A DNA stretch of 64,000 nt from Streptomyces tsukubensis (GCF_003932715.1 NZ_CP020700.1:806001-870000), one strand, 5' to 3'. Counted from the stretch's first letter, positions 48,004 to 56,822 are shown. Translations and numbers: made by a program. The notes: a model not told the origin generated them from the sequence alone.

Positions 48004-49046
48004 TCGGCACCTCCGCGGCGGCTCCTGGGGACTCCGTGCGGGCTGTTCCTACCGGCGGGCACCTCGGGCACCCGGATGCCGGTGGGCGGCGCCTTCGAAC
48101 GGTCCGCCGCCGGGGGCCGTTTGAGCAGGAGTACGCCCGCGGGCACCCCCAGCAGCGCGGTCCAGGCGCCCACCGGTGTCTCGACGGGCGCGAGGGCCAG
48201 CCGGGCGGGCAGATCCGCCCAGGCCACGATGAGCGCACCCCAGACCGCGGACCAGGGCAGCCACCCCACGGCGTCCTTGCCGGGCGCCAGCCTGCGCGCC
48301 AGATGCGGGGCGAGGAAGCCGACCCAGGCCACCGGGCCGCAGACCGCGACCACGGGGGCGATCAGCACGACCGCGACGGCGAGCGCGGCCGTCCGGGCAC
48401 GGTGCACCCGGACCCCGAGGGCCCGGGCGTCGTCGTCGCCGAGCCTCAGCACCGACAGCACCGGGGCGCACAGCACCAGTGCCGGTACGGCCGCCACCAG
48501 CCACGGCGTCAGCTCGGTGACATCGTCCCAGGTGCGGGCCGAGAGGCTGCCGAGGAGATAGCGGTGGATCAACTGGAGGTCGAGCTGGTCGGCGAGGACC
48601 ATCAGGACCAGCAGCGCCGACTGGAGCCCGGCGGCGACGGCCGCTCCGCACAGCAGGACGGCGGAGGGGCCGCGGGCGGCCCCCGCGGCGAGCAGGGTGA
48701 GCGCCCCGCCCGCCGCCGCGCCGCCGATCGCGAGGAAGGGCTGGACCGCGAGGGGTACGGAGACGGCGAGGACGAGCGGCCCGGCGACCGCGAGGGCCGC
48801 CCCGGAGGAGACACCGAGGAGTTCCGGGACGGCCAGCGGATTGCGCAGCGCCTCCTGGAGCACGAGCCCGGCGGCCCCCAGACAGGCACCGGCGATCAGG
48901 GCCAGCACCAGCCGGGGCAGCCGGAGTTCGGTGACCACGAACGCGTCGGCGAACTCCGCCGGGGGCACCGGCGGCGTGCCGAGGGCGAGCCCGCCGCACA
49001 CCGCCGCCGTCAGTGCGCCCGCCGCGAGGACGGTGCGCCCGCTCAC
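48000..49046 (-). CDS. FecCD-family permease 1
   Basis: A 348-aa permease of the same family: TELRLPRLVLALIAGACLGA, GLVLQEALRNPLAVPELLGV, WVGFLAPHLARRLAPG and the closing PVGAWTALLGVPAGVLLLKR. The C-terminus is extended by about 40 polar residues (KAPPTGIRVPEVPAGRNSP). The GTG at 49046 overlaps the stop of the binding-protein gene; longer in-frame reading to 49949 is antisense-like and rejected. Confidence 0.9.
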   Translation of the reverse strand: MSGRTVLAAGALTAAVCGGLALGTPPVPPAEFADAFVVTELRLPRLVLALIAGACLGAAGLVLQEALRNPLAVPELLGVSSGAALAVAGPLVLAVSVPLAVQPFLAIGGAAAGGALTLLAAGAARGPSAVLLCGAAVAAGLQSALLVLMVLADQLDLQLIHRYLLGSLSARTWDDVTELTPWLVAAVPALVLCAPVLSVLRLGDDDARALGVRVHRARTAALAVAVVLIAPVVAVCGPVAWVGFLAPHLARRLAPGKDAVGWLPWSAVWGALIVAWADLPARLALAPVETPVGAWTALLGVPAGVLLLKRPPAADRSKAPPTGIRVPEVPAGRNSPHGVPRSRRGGAE

Positions 49047-50023
49047 CGCAGCTTCGCCGTGGCCTCGTCGATCACGATGCCCAGCGACCGGGTGCCGCGG
49101 CCCTTGGCCCAGACCTCGGCGTCGACCTCGTACACCCGCCCTTCCCGGACCGCCGGGATCCGGGACCAGAGCGGGTTCTTCGCCAGTTTCCGCGACAGGG
49201 CGCCGTCCTGCGCCCCGCCGAAGGAGAGCGTTTCGACGAACAGGACGTCGACCTCCCGGGCGAGGATCTCCTCCAGGCTGTAACTGCCCTGCGCGCCGCG
49301 GCTCTGCCACGGGTAGTGCGACAGTTTCGGGAAGAGTCCGGCGGTCACGTCGGTGCCGGGGGTGGCGACGCCGAAGTTCTCGTCGCTGCCGAAGACGATC
49401 AGGCTGGTCCGCTCGCTGGGGTTCTGCTCCGCGCGGGCGAGTTTCTCCCGGAACCGCCGCTCGGCCCCTTCGCCCTGTTCGGTACGGCCGGTGAGCGCGG
49501 CCAGCTCGCGCAGATGACGGATGCTGTCCCGCCAGTCGCCGGGCTGGACGGGCCAGAAGACGGTGGCGCCCTTGAGTGCGGGCGCGAGCCTGCCGTGGGT
49601 GTCGGCGAGGCCGATCACCAGATCGGGCCGGTGGGAGAGCACTGCTTCGGTCTCCGGGCTGAGGAAGCCGCCCGGGATCTGCGGGATCCGCGCTGCCCGC
49701 GCCTTCCCGAGGAAGCGGGGGTGGGCGAGGAGCGCGGAGTTGGTGGCGACGGGCGCGAGGCCCAGCTCGACGAGCATGTCGTCGCAGAGCGCGACCAGGC
49801 AGACGATGCGTTCGGGTGGCTTCGCGGTGGTGATGCGTACCCCCTTGCCGTCGGTGACGGTCCGCGCGGGGGCGATGGGCGCCACCCGTATGTCCGTGGC
49901 CTCGCCCTTCTCCCCCGCCGCGTCGCCGTCGTTCGCGGCTGTGCCGCACCCGGCCAGCAGGGTGCCCGCCAGGGCGGCGGCGACCAGTCTGCGCACCACG
50001 CAGACCCTCGTTCGCAGTTTCAT
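49043..50023 (-). CDS. Substrate-binding lipoprotein of metallophore importer
   Basis: A 326-aa periplasmic-binding-protein-2 family protein (FecB/BtuF fold). The lipobox is LLAGCGTAA with the lipidated Cys near residue 26. Two lobes are joined by a helix. PPERIVCLVALCDDMLVELG replaces the usual I-V-S-L-x-P-x-x-T-E start of the fold, giving a CLVALC pair of Cys in the ligand-facing loop region. The RPDLVIGLADTHG strand and the end RVYEVDAEVWAKGRG are normal. ATG 50023 has GGGGAGGA upstream. It is the first gene of the importer, with a Zur-type box 105 bases upstream. The ligand is inferred to be a metal complex of the neighbouring RiPP. Confidence 0.88.
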   Translation of the reverse strand: MKLRTRVCVVRRLVAAALAGTLLAGCGTAANDGDAAGEKGEATDIRVAPIAPARTVTDGKGVRITTAKPPERIVCLVALCDDMLVELGLAPVATNSALLAHPRFLGKARAARIPQIPGGFLSPETEAVLSHRPDLVIGLADTHGRLAPALKGATVFWPVQPGDWRDSIRHLRELAALTGRTEQGEGAERRFREKLARAEQNPSERTSLIVFGSDENFGVATPGTDVTAGLFPKLSHYPWQSRGAQGSYSLEEILAREVDVLFVETLSFGGAQDGALSRKLAKNPLWSRIPAVREGRVYEVDAEVWAKGRGTRSLGIVIDEATAKLR

Positions 50024-50127
50024 GATTCCTCCCCTATGTCCGTTTCGAATTCCGTCCGGTCGCGTCGATCCGGCCGTCCGGAACCACTTGCGCGCGCCGC
50101 CTACCGCGACGCACGATACGGGCCACA

Positions 50128-50142
50128 TGATAATCATTTTCA
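50128..50142. promoter_or_regulatory. Zur-type box in divergent importer/propeller promoter
   Basis: TGATAATCATTTTCA reads TGAAAATGATTATCA on the minus strand, one mismatch from TGAAAATGATTTTCA. It lies 105 bases from the binding-protein start and 35 bases from the divergent GTG at 50177, so it could control both directions. It also resembles a Fur box (one mismatch to TGATAATNATTATCA). Confidence 0.7.
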
Positions 50143-50176
50143 GTAATGCTCGGTTTCCCACCCTCCGGAGTCGCCC

Positions 50177-51429
50177 GTGTCGTCCGCCGCGCCCGTATCA
50201 CCCCGCCTCCTCGTCGCCGACCATGTGGCCGGTGGTCTCCGGGTGTTCGACCCGTCCGACGGCCGGGAGACGGCGTCCCTGCCCGGCCGGCACCCCGCCG
50301 AGCACGCCGGATTCCTCGCCCTGCCCGGGGGCCGTACCGCCTTCGTCGACGACCGGGCGGGCGAACTGGTCGTCCTCGACCCGTACGGACCGGACCGGGA
50401 CGGCCCGCTCGTCACGGCGACCGCGCCCGTGGCCGTACCGGCGGAGCATCTGGCCGCCGATCCCGCGGGCCTGCGGATCGCCGTGACCACCGGTCTCGGC
50501 CGGAACGAGGAACCCTGGAGCGATCTGCTGACCGCAGTCGACCTCGGCGCGGACGGCGGGCCGCGCGCCGTGCGGGTACGGACCCGGACCGGTGAACCGG
50601 GGGTCGTTCTGGTGCCCCGCCGGACGGCGCGGTCCCCGGGGACACCTGGGTGGTGCTGCGGCACCGCGAACCGGGGGCGCTGGCCGTGTTTCCCTGGGCG
50701 GCGCTGGAGTCGGCACCCCCGTCGTGTCCGCCCGTGGCACCGCGGTACGGGCTGCCGCTGCCGGACGACGGGCACGGCGATGCGTACGACCCGGTCTCGG
50801 GGCTGCTGTTCGCGGCCACCGGGGAGGGCGTGCACCGGGCGCGCCGGGCGGGCGACGCCCTGGTTCCCGAGGCGCCGCTCCCCTGGGGCGGTGAGGGCCG
50901 CGGCTACTACCTGCGGCTGGACCCGGTGCGGCGGACCCTGTGGTCGACGGTACGGGGCGGGCCCGGTGATCCCGGGCGGTGGCCCGAGTGGACCAACTGC
51001 GCCTGGTGGTACGGACCGGACTCGGGCCGTAGCGGCCGGACCCCGCTCGGTCCGGGCCTGGTGTTCCGCTTCGCCGTCGCCGCCCGGTATCTCGCGTTCG
51101 CCCGGATCCACCCGGACGGCGACGAGCTGATCGTGCTCCGCCCGGACACCGGCCGCATCACCGCCCGCGTCCCGCTCCCCCCGATGTCCGGTGCCCCGCG
51201 CCCGGGTTCGGCCCCCTGGGACGGGGTGCAGCGGCGGGCCGTGGCCGCTTCACCGGGCCACGATCTGATCGCCGTCTCCCGGGGCGGCCACGGGGAGGTC
51301 CATCTGATCGACGCGGCCGCGGGCGCTGTCGTCCGCACCCTGACCGTCCCCGGTGCGCTGGACGAGGGCGGGCTGCTCGCCCTGACCGCCCCCGGCGACG
51401 GCGCCGAAGGGGATCCGGTGGGCCGCTGA
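50177..51429 (+). pseudogene. Frameshifted beta-propeller-like gene
   Basis: Two reading frames together describe one protein of about 417 aa. The first (from GTG 50177, with CCGGAG upstream) holds repeats such as LLVADHVAGGLRVFDPSDGR and TAFVDDRAGELVVLDPYG, as in WD40/YVTN beta-propellers. At the C-run 50615-50618 the frame must shift: adding one base there joins GVVLVP to DGAVPGDTWVVLRHREPG and continues to 51429, where the repeats resume (LIAVSRGGHGEVHLIDAAAG). No signal peptide or His-rich metal site is seen. It is either a pseudogene, a sequencing error in a homopolymer, or a rare programmed shift. Its promoter shares the Zur-type box with the importer. Confidence 0.7.
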
Positions 51430-51455
51430 GCCGGACGCGCGGTGCCGGGGCCGGG

Positions 51456-52655
51456 CTACCTCAGTCCGAGGCAGGTCAGCCAGGACCGCGACGCTCCGTG
51501 GCCCGCGGTCAGCAGGGCGGCCAGAACCCCCGTCGTACCGCCGAGGAGTCCGGGGTGCCAGGTCGGCTCGTCGAGTTCGGGGAGCCGTGCCTCCAGATGG
51601 CGCAGCAGCTCCGTCCGGAGGCCTGCGGCGGCGGGGAGGCGGGCGTGCCGGGCGAAGGCATCGGCCACGGCGAGCACACCGGCCGCGCCGTGGCAGATCC
51701 CGAGGCGGTCGGCGGGCAGCTCGCCGTAGAGGTGGTAGTCCGGGTCGTAGGCGTCGGCAAGGGTGGTAAAGGCGGTCGCCGCCCAGGCGGCGGTCCGCTC
51801 GTCGCCGAGGGCGTCGGCGGCGTCCCACAGGGCCCAGGTGACACCGGGGTTGCCGTAGCACCAGGCCTGCCGGGGCCAGGGGCCGGGCGCGGGCGGGGTG
51901 CCGTCGTGTCCGGCCGCGGCCCAGCTCCGGACCGAGCGGTCGTCGGTGAACGACTGCCGGACCAGCCAGTCGACGGTACGGCGCAGGGCGCGGACGAGCC
52001 GCGGTTCGGGGCCGGTCCGGCGGACGGCGGCGGTCAGGGCCGTCGTCAGCCCGGCGACGCCGTGCCCCGTACCGGTGTTGATCCGGCCGTGCAGCCAGTG
52101 CAGGTCGGGGTCGTTCTCGTAGGGGCCGGTACGGAGCCGGGGCAGGGCGGCGGAGTCGCAGAGCTCCACGAGGTGGTCGACGAGCGGGGCCGCCTGGGCG
52201 GGTACTGGCGAGGTGGCGTACAGGGCGAGCAGGGTTCCCGAAGGGCCGCTGATCAGGTCGTAGTCCGGGAGGGCGACCTGCTCCGTACGCCAGGGGCGCT
52301 GTCCTGCGGTGGTGAGGAGATGGCCGCGGAGCCGGTCCGCGAGGCGCAGCAGCGGGGGGTGGAGGGCGGCCGCGTGGTGCAGTCCGACGAGGGTTCCGGC
52401 GAGTCCGGAGTTGTACAGCGCATGGTGGCCGGGGCCACGGCCGACGGTCGTCACCCAGGCGGCCACGGCGCGGCGCGCGGCCGATGCCGCGCTTCCGGAC
52501 CCGCTCCCGCTGTCGGTGGCGGCGACGAGGGCGGCGAGGACGGGGACTCCGGGATCGCAGGCGACGGCGGAGCCCGCGGTGAAACCGTGGAGGATTCCGA
52601 CGGCCCGCCCGAGGGGCTGCCGGAAGTCCGGAGGGGTCGGAAGGCGCGGTGGCAT
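51456..52655 (-). CDS. lanC: Lanthionine synthetase C-like cyclase
   Basis: A 399-aa LanC-like protein that adds Cys thiols to dehydroamino acids. The alpha/alpha-barrel zinc site is present: Cys in WCYGNPGV and the Cys-His pair in ICHGAAGVL; the GHGVAGL loop and WHPGLLGGTTGVLAALL are family landmarks. The start is uncertain. ATG 52655 has GGAG seven bases upstream; GTG 52697 would add 14 residues without a good ribosome site. It lies downstream of the precursor and is the last gene of this locus. No LanM kinase domain, so class I chemistry. Confidence 0.9.
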   Translation of the reverse strand: MPPRLPTPPDFRQPLGRAVGILHGFTAGSAVACDPGVPVLAALVAATDSGSGSGSAASAARRAVAAWVTTVGRGPGHHALYNSGLAGTLVGLHHAAALHPPLLRLADRLRGHLLTTAGQRPWRTEQVALPDYDLISGPSGTLLALYATSPVPAQAAPLVDHLVELCDSAALPRLRTGPYENDPDLHWLHGRINTGTGHGVAGLTTALTAAVRRTGPEPRLVRALRRTVDWLVRQSFTDDRSVRSWAAAGHDGTPPAPGPWPRQAWCYGNPGVTWALWDAADALGDERTAAWAATAFTTLADAYDPDYHLYGELPADRLGICHGAAGVLAVADAFARHARLPAAAGLRTELLRHLEARLPELDEPTWHPGLLGGTTGVLAALLTAGHGASRSWLTCLGLR

Positions 52656-52727
52656 GGGTGCTCCGGAAGGGGGCGCGGTGAGCCGCCCGGTCATCACGGC
52701 CGGGCGACTCGGTCGGTCCGGATCGGA

Positions 52728-52889
52728 TCAGACACAGATGCCGAGGATGGCGGTGCACGCGAGGAACGTGCAGATGCCGACCGTGTCGGCCATGTTCTCG
52801 GCGCCGGAGTCGGCGGTGGTGACGCGCTCGTCGAGCTGCTCGATGAGGGCGTCGAGGTCGGTGATCTCGGTGATTTCGGCGACGGGCAT
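52728..52889 (-). CDS. lanA: Lanthipeptide precursor, 53 aa
   Basis: A 53-aa peptide between the dehydratase and the cyclase genes. The leader is acidic (MPVAEITEITDLDALIEQLD; LD-containing like actinobacterial class I leaders). The C-terminal part reads ADTVGICTFLACTAILGICV, with Cys40, Cys45, Cys52 and Thr36, Thr41, Thr46 as potential ring partners; Ser28 and Thr24/25 are further upstream. Every Cys has a Thr within six residues on its N-terminal side. AAGGAGA lies upstream of ATG 52889. The core is very hydrophobic. Cleavage point unknown; no GG or PQ motif is obvious. Confidence 0.85.
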   Translation of the reverse strand: MPVAEITEITDLDALIEQLDERVTTADSGAENMADTVGICTFLACTAILGICV

Positions 52890-52910
52890 GGGGTTCTCCT
52901 TCGTTCTCTT

Positions 52911-55550
52911 CTAGGGGGTGGTGACCGTCCCGGTGGCCGTCGCACAGGGTGTGCGGGGACCGGGAACGCCTTGGGTGAGCGCGGCGGCGGCGAGCGCGGC
53001 CAGCTCATCGGGGTCCCTGGTGGGGGCGAGGGTGAGGAGGAGCTGTCCCGCGACGGCGGCGCCGTGGTGCGCCGCGTCGCGCAGGGTGAGCCGGTCGGGC
53101 CCGGGCAGCATCTCCTCGAAGAGCAGGTCGTCGCCGGGAACGGTCGCGCAGAGCCGTTCGACGAGGGTGAGCGCGGTGGGTGACGTCAGATCGACGGGCA
53201 GCGGTTTGCCCCCGGTGGACGGCCGCAGCAGGACACAGCGCGGCAGTTGCTCGGCGCGGGCCAGCGCGGCCAGCGCGCGGGCCCGGGTGAAGTCGCCGTC
53301 CCGGGCGGGCCGGAACCGTTCCCGGGGGATCCGCCAGGTCGCGGGGGCGATGACGAGGTCACCGCCGACGGTCAGCCGCGGGGTGCGGACGGTCTCGGGT
53401 GTGCCGGGATATGCGGCGGCGTACCCGTCGAGCCGCAGGGCGGTCGAGGCGGCGGGGTGGCCCGCGCGCAGCAGCAGCCCGGCGAGCAGATCGTACGGGG
53501 GCAGCGGGACGCGTGTGGCGTGGTGGACCGGGAGGAGCCGTACCCCGTCCGCTTCGGCGACGAAGCCCGCGCCGGGGGTGCGGCGCAGGGTGATGCGGTC
53601 GAGGGGGAGGTACTGCTGCGGGGGGCCGTCGGGCGGGCAGTACGCGGCGTGGTTGGGATCGCCGGTCCACCAGCGGGTGGTGACGGGCCGTCGGACGGCG
53701 TTGGCGGCGCGCTCGCCCGACGGGGGCAGCAGCAGTTCGACGAAGCGGGTGCCGCTGCGGCGTTCCACCGCGGCCAGGAAGGCGCGGTAGGCGCCGGTGC
53801 TCCGGTGGCCGCCGTGCAGGGTGTGCAGGGCCTCCGCGAACCGGGCGTCGAGGATATGGGCGGCGGAGGCGGTTTCGAGGACGGCGACGGGCCCGGCGGG
53901 TCCGGGCAGCGGGCGCAGCAGACAGTCCAGCGGCCACGGGGGCAGGGAGTCGGCGGCGGGCGGCGCGCCGAGGCTGTCGAGGAGGGTGTCTCCGATGTCG
54001 ACGGTGGTGTCGTCGCGGTGGCGGTCGAGGTGGGCCAGCAGGCGGGCGTAGCCGGAGGCGGGATCGTGGGCGGGGTGCCAGCCCGGGTAGCGGTACAGGG
54101 TTGTGAGGGCGGTCGGGGGCGTTCCTTCGGCATCGAGCAGATCCGCGAGGAGGGCTCCGAGCGGGCGCGGCTCCTCTCCGACGGCCTCGGCCGCCGCCCG
54201 GGCACCGGCGCCGTGGCCGGGTGCGGCGGCCAGATCGTCCCGGCGGAGCCGGTCCAGCCGGGCGGCGACGGCCAGGGCGTGCCGGACCCGGTCGGCGGCG
54301 GCTCGGGGGACGGTGGCGTCCAGGGTGCGGTAGGAGTCGACGAACCAGTCGTCCGTCCGGCCGGTGCGGGCGGGGTGCGGCAGGGTGCCGGGGCGGCGCA
54401 GGTCGCGGGCGGGGACCCAGGATCCGGTGTGGCGGCGCGGCGCGGCGCAGGGCTGGAGCACTCCGAGCCGTACGAGATGGCCGAGGAAGCGGTGGAGCGC
54501 GGAGGCTCCGGCGGGTCCGGCGACGGCCCGTTCGAGGTCGGGGAGGGTGCGGGGGCCCGCTGCGAGCAGGCCGAGGACGGTGTCGAGTACGGGGGTGCGG
54601 CGGACGGCGACCTGCCGGGTCCGGGTGGGGTCGGCGGGGTCGACGCCGTAGCAGCGGAGCCGGCCGTCGGGGTCGGTCATATGGAGCGCGGCGGGGGCGA
54701 AGGGGGTGGCCGGGTCGGCCTCCCACGGGTCGGCGGCGGTGAGCCGGGTCCGCAGCAGATGGACGTTCTCGGCGGCGGTGGCGGCGAGCGCGCCGACGGC
54801 CGCTCCCGGCGGCAGGAGCCGGGCGGGCGGGCCGAACGGAGGGTGCACGGGGTCCGGGCCGGGGACTCCGGCGGGCTGTCCGTTGCTGCCGGCGGGGTCG
54901 TCCGCCACGGGTACGGCGGCGATATGGCAGGCCCAGCCCCGGGGGGTCGTCTTCACGGCGGCCCGGGCGACGGCCCGCCACAGATATCCGGACCGCTTCC
55001 GCAGCCTCTTGCCGGTCCAGCCCTCGCCCTCAGCGAGGATCCGGGCGATGTCCGCGGTCAGCCCGGGGCTCGCAGTGTCGACGAACGCGCGCAGCACGGG
55101 GCTCTCGTCCAGCAGCCGCCAGGCCAGCGCGCCCACCCGCTCGCGCTCACCGGCGACTTCGCGTTCGAGGGCGGACCGGGCCGCGGCGGCGGCCCGGGCG
55201 TCTCTGAGCAGCTCCCCGGCTTCCCGGGCCAGCGGCCAGGGCACGGCGGGCAGCCGGGTCAGCATCCCGCACTCCCCCGGCCGGGGCGCCGCACCGGAGT
55301 GGAGCCGCCTGCGCAGGGCCAGCAGGGCGTGGCGTTCGGCATCGGCCAGCCGGGGGTCGGGCACGATCTCACCGAGGGCGACGGCGAGCCGCCGGGAGCG
55401 CGCGGCCCTCCGGTCGGCGTCGTCGGCGTGGTCGGCGAGCCGCTCGGAGAGGCGGGGATTGCCCGCGGCGGTCCATAGAGCGCACGGCACCCCGGCGATC
55501 CGGACGAGCGCGGTGCTGCCGAGCAGCGGCGGGCTGTCGTGGTCCGGCAT
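52911..55550 (-). CDS. lanB: Lantibiotic dehydratase, glutamylation subunit (split LanB)
   Basis: An 879-aa protein corresponding to the N-terminal domain of LanB (PF04738), which uses glutamyl-tRNA to activate Ser/Thr. The family region RKRSGYLWRAVARAAVKTTP (184-203) corresponds to the R-x-S-x-R-x-T-P-F-G motif; here the usual F-G is R-G. The chain ends without the elimination domain, which is encoded by the preceding gene at 55552. Split LanBs are typical of thiopeptide and some lanthipeptide/goadsporin loci. The separation from the elimination gene is one base, so translation is coupled. Confidence 0.88.
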   Translation of the reverse strand: MPDHDSPPLLGSTALVRIAGVPCALWTAAGNPRLSERLADHADDADRRAARSRRLAVALGEIVPDPRLADAERHALLALRRRLHSGAAPRPGECGMLTRLPAVPWPLAREAGELLRDARAAAAARSALEREVAGERERVGALAWRLLDESPVLRAFVDTASPGLTADIARILAEGEGWTGKRLRKRSGYLWRAVARAAVKTTPRGWACHIAAVPVADDPAGSNGQPAGVPGPDPVHPPFGPPARLLPPGAAVGALAATAAENVHLLRTRLTAADPWEADPATPFAPAALHMTDPDGRLRCYGVDPADPTRTRQVAVRRTPVLDTVLGLLAAGPRTLPDLERAVAGPAGASALHRFLGHLVRLGVLQPCAAPRRHTGSWVPARDLRRPGTLPHPARTGRTDDWFVDSYRTLDATVPRAAADRVRHALAVAARLDRLRRDDLAAAPGHGAGARAAAEAVGEEPRPLGALLADLLDAEGTPPTALTTLYRYPGWHPAHDPASGYARLLAHLDRHRDDTTVDIGDTLLDSLGAPPAADSLPPWPLDCLLRPLPGPAGPVAVLETASAAHILDARFAEALHTLHGGHRSTGAYRAFLAAVERRSGTRFVELLLPPSGERAANAVRRPVTTRWWTGDPNHAAYCPPDGPPQQYLPLDRITLRRTPGAGFVAEADGVRLLPVHHATRVPLPPYDLLAGLLLRAGHPAASTALRLDGYAAAYPGTPETVRTPRLTVGGDLVIAPATWRIPRERFRPARDGDFTRARALAALARAEQLPRCVLLRPSTGGKPLPVDLTSPTALTLVERLCATVPGDDLLFEEMLPGPDRLTLRDAAHHGAAVAGQLLLTLAPTRDPDELAALAAAALTQGVPGPRTPCATATGTVTTP

Positions 55551-55551
55551 G

Positions 55552-56367
55552 TCACACCACCCCGTCGGAGGCGAGGGCCTCGGTCAGCAGACACTGCCGG
55601 GCGGCGGGCAGCGCGGCCCGGTTCCAGTGGAAGATCGCGGCGTAGGCGGCGGCGCGCCGGGGTCCGCGTACCGCCTGTCCGGCTTCGAAGTAGCCGGTTC
55701 GCCAGGCGTCGGCGGCACTGCGGACGGCTTCGCCGTGGGCGGCGATCCGGGGCCGCCACTCCTCGGGCAGCGCGGCGAAGGCGCTCTCCCGGGGCCGCCC
55801 CCACCAGTCGCGGATGCCCTGCTCGGCCCGGAGCCGTCCGCCGGCCCCGGGCTCGGGGTCGGGTTCCAGGGACCGCCCGGTCTCGGTCCGTACGACGTCC
55901 CAGACTCCGCGGTGCTCCCATCCCACGATGCGGAGCCCGTCGAGGAGTTCGCGGAGCAGCAGCAGCGAGATCCGCCAGCTCGCAAGCGGCTGCCGGGTGG
56001 CGCCCTGCCGGTGGCAGTCCAGCCAGGCGAGGGCGTCGGCGGTGAACAAGCGGTGGACATGGGGCATGGAGGCGGGCCCGCCGAAGAGATACGCCTCGGG
56101 CTCGTACACCGTGGCGACGGCACCCCCGAACGCACCCGCTAGTGAGATCAGTTGGGCGCGGAGTCCGGATACATCACCGGGTCGCCGCGCCTGGAACCTG
56201 AGGCGGAGCCCGGGCGGCTTGTGCATGAAGAAGAACTCGCACGCGGGCCCGTCGAGCAACTCCTGCGCCAGATCGGCGATGTCGCCGTAGAGCGCGGGCG
56301 GGAGGGGGTAGACGGTGCTGAGGTTGATCTGGACCCAGCGGTCCTCGGGGTACTCGACATCCGGCAT
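55552..56367 (-). CDS. Dehydratase elimination subunit, SpaB C-terminal/thiopeptide type
   Basis: A 271-aa stand-alone elimination domain (PF14028), which removes glutamate to form Dha/Dhb. The start DRWVQINLSTVYPL and the block MHKPPGLRLRFQA at 48-60 are typical; it ends with the helical pair AAAYAAIFHWNRAALPAARQ. Very good AAGGAGG ribosome site. First gene of the lanthipeptide locus. The promoter must lie in the AT-rich intergenic region 56368-56822. Confidence 0.88.
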   Translation of the reverse strand: MPDVEYPEDRWVQINLSTVYPLPPALYGDIADLAQELLDGPACEFFFMHKPPGLRLRFQARRPGDVSGLRAQLISLAGAFGGAVATVYEPEAYLFGGPASMPHVHRLFTADALAWLDCHRQGATRQPLASWRISLLLLRELLDGLRIVGWEHRGVWDVVRTETGRSLEPDPEPGAGGRLRAEQGIRDWWGRPRESAFAALPEEWRPRIAAHGEAVRSAADAWRTGYFEAGQAVRGPRRAAAYAAIFHWNRAALPAARQCLLTEALASDGVV

Positions 56368-56822
56368 TGTCCACCTCCTTGCTGCGGGAGCGGTGCGGCG
56401 TGGCGATTCTTCTCATGGATTCAATTTCCTGATATCCATGGCACTCAAACTGATCTCGGATTTAGTCGTATCATGCGATCACCACACGGGATTTCTTTAT
56501 CCAGAATTCACAAACACCCTCGTGCCACGTTCCGGATTGCCTATGGGGAATGTTTCCCACCATCGCCGTCTCATATGAGAGGAAGGCGTCGGTATCGCGT
56601 CCGGAGAAGCCTTCAAAACCGACGGCAGAGAATTCCGGAACGGCTCCGAGAAGGCCGTCGCAGGGTTTTCTTCCTTTCCGTCCCGGGCTTACGGTTCCGG
56701 ACCGGCGGCCGGGGTCCGGCGCGTCACCCGCACGTCCCGCTCCGGCTGCGGGCCGCCCCGGCAGCGCGTAGGACGGTAGGCAGTGCGGTGCACTGCGGTG
56801 CGAGCGGCGGGTCGGAGGCGGA
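56368..56822. other. AT-rich divergent promoter region
   Basis: 455 bases between the minus-strand lanthipeptide locus and the plus-strand ferredoxin gene. Its middle (about 56400-56600) is far richer in A/T than anything around it. No gene is supported on either strand. It contains a perfect palindrome TCTCATATGAGA (56569-56580) and an imperfect GGGAATGTTTCCC (56546-56558), both possible operator sites. Individual promoter hexamers could not be assigned. Confidence 0.5.

Noticed and set aside
46071..50144. Interpreting both AT-rich palindromes as iron boxes
   Set aside because: Streptomyces siderophore genes are mainly under DmdR/DtxR boxes of the TTAGGTTAGGC type, which these do not match. 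A Fur-like reading fits the box at 50128 but poorly fits the one at 46073; the Zur palindrome fits both with one mismatch. Not fully excluded.
50177..51429. Calling the beta-propeller gene a zinc chaperone of the AztD type
   Set aside because: It has no signal peptide and no His-rich loop, so only the general propeller character is supported.
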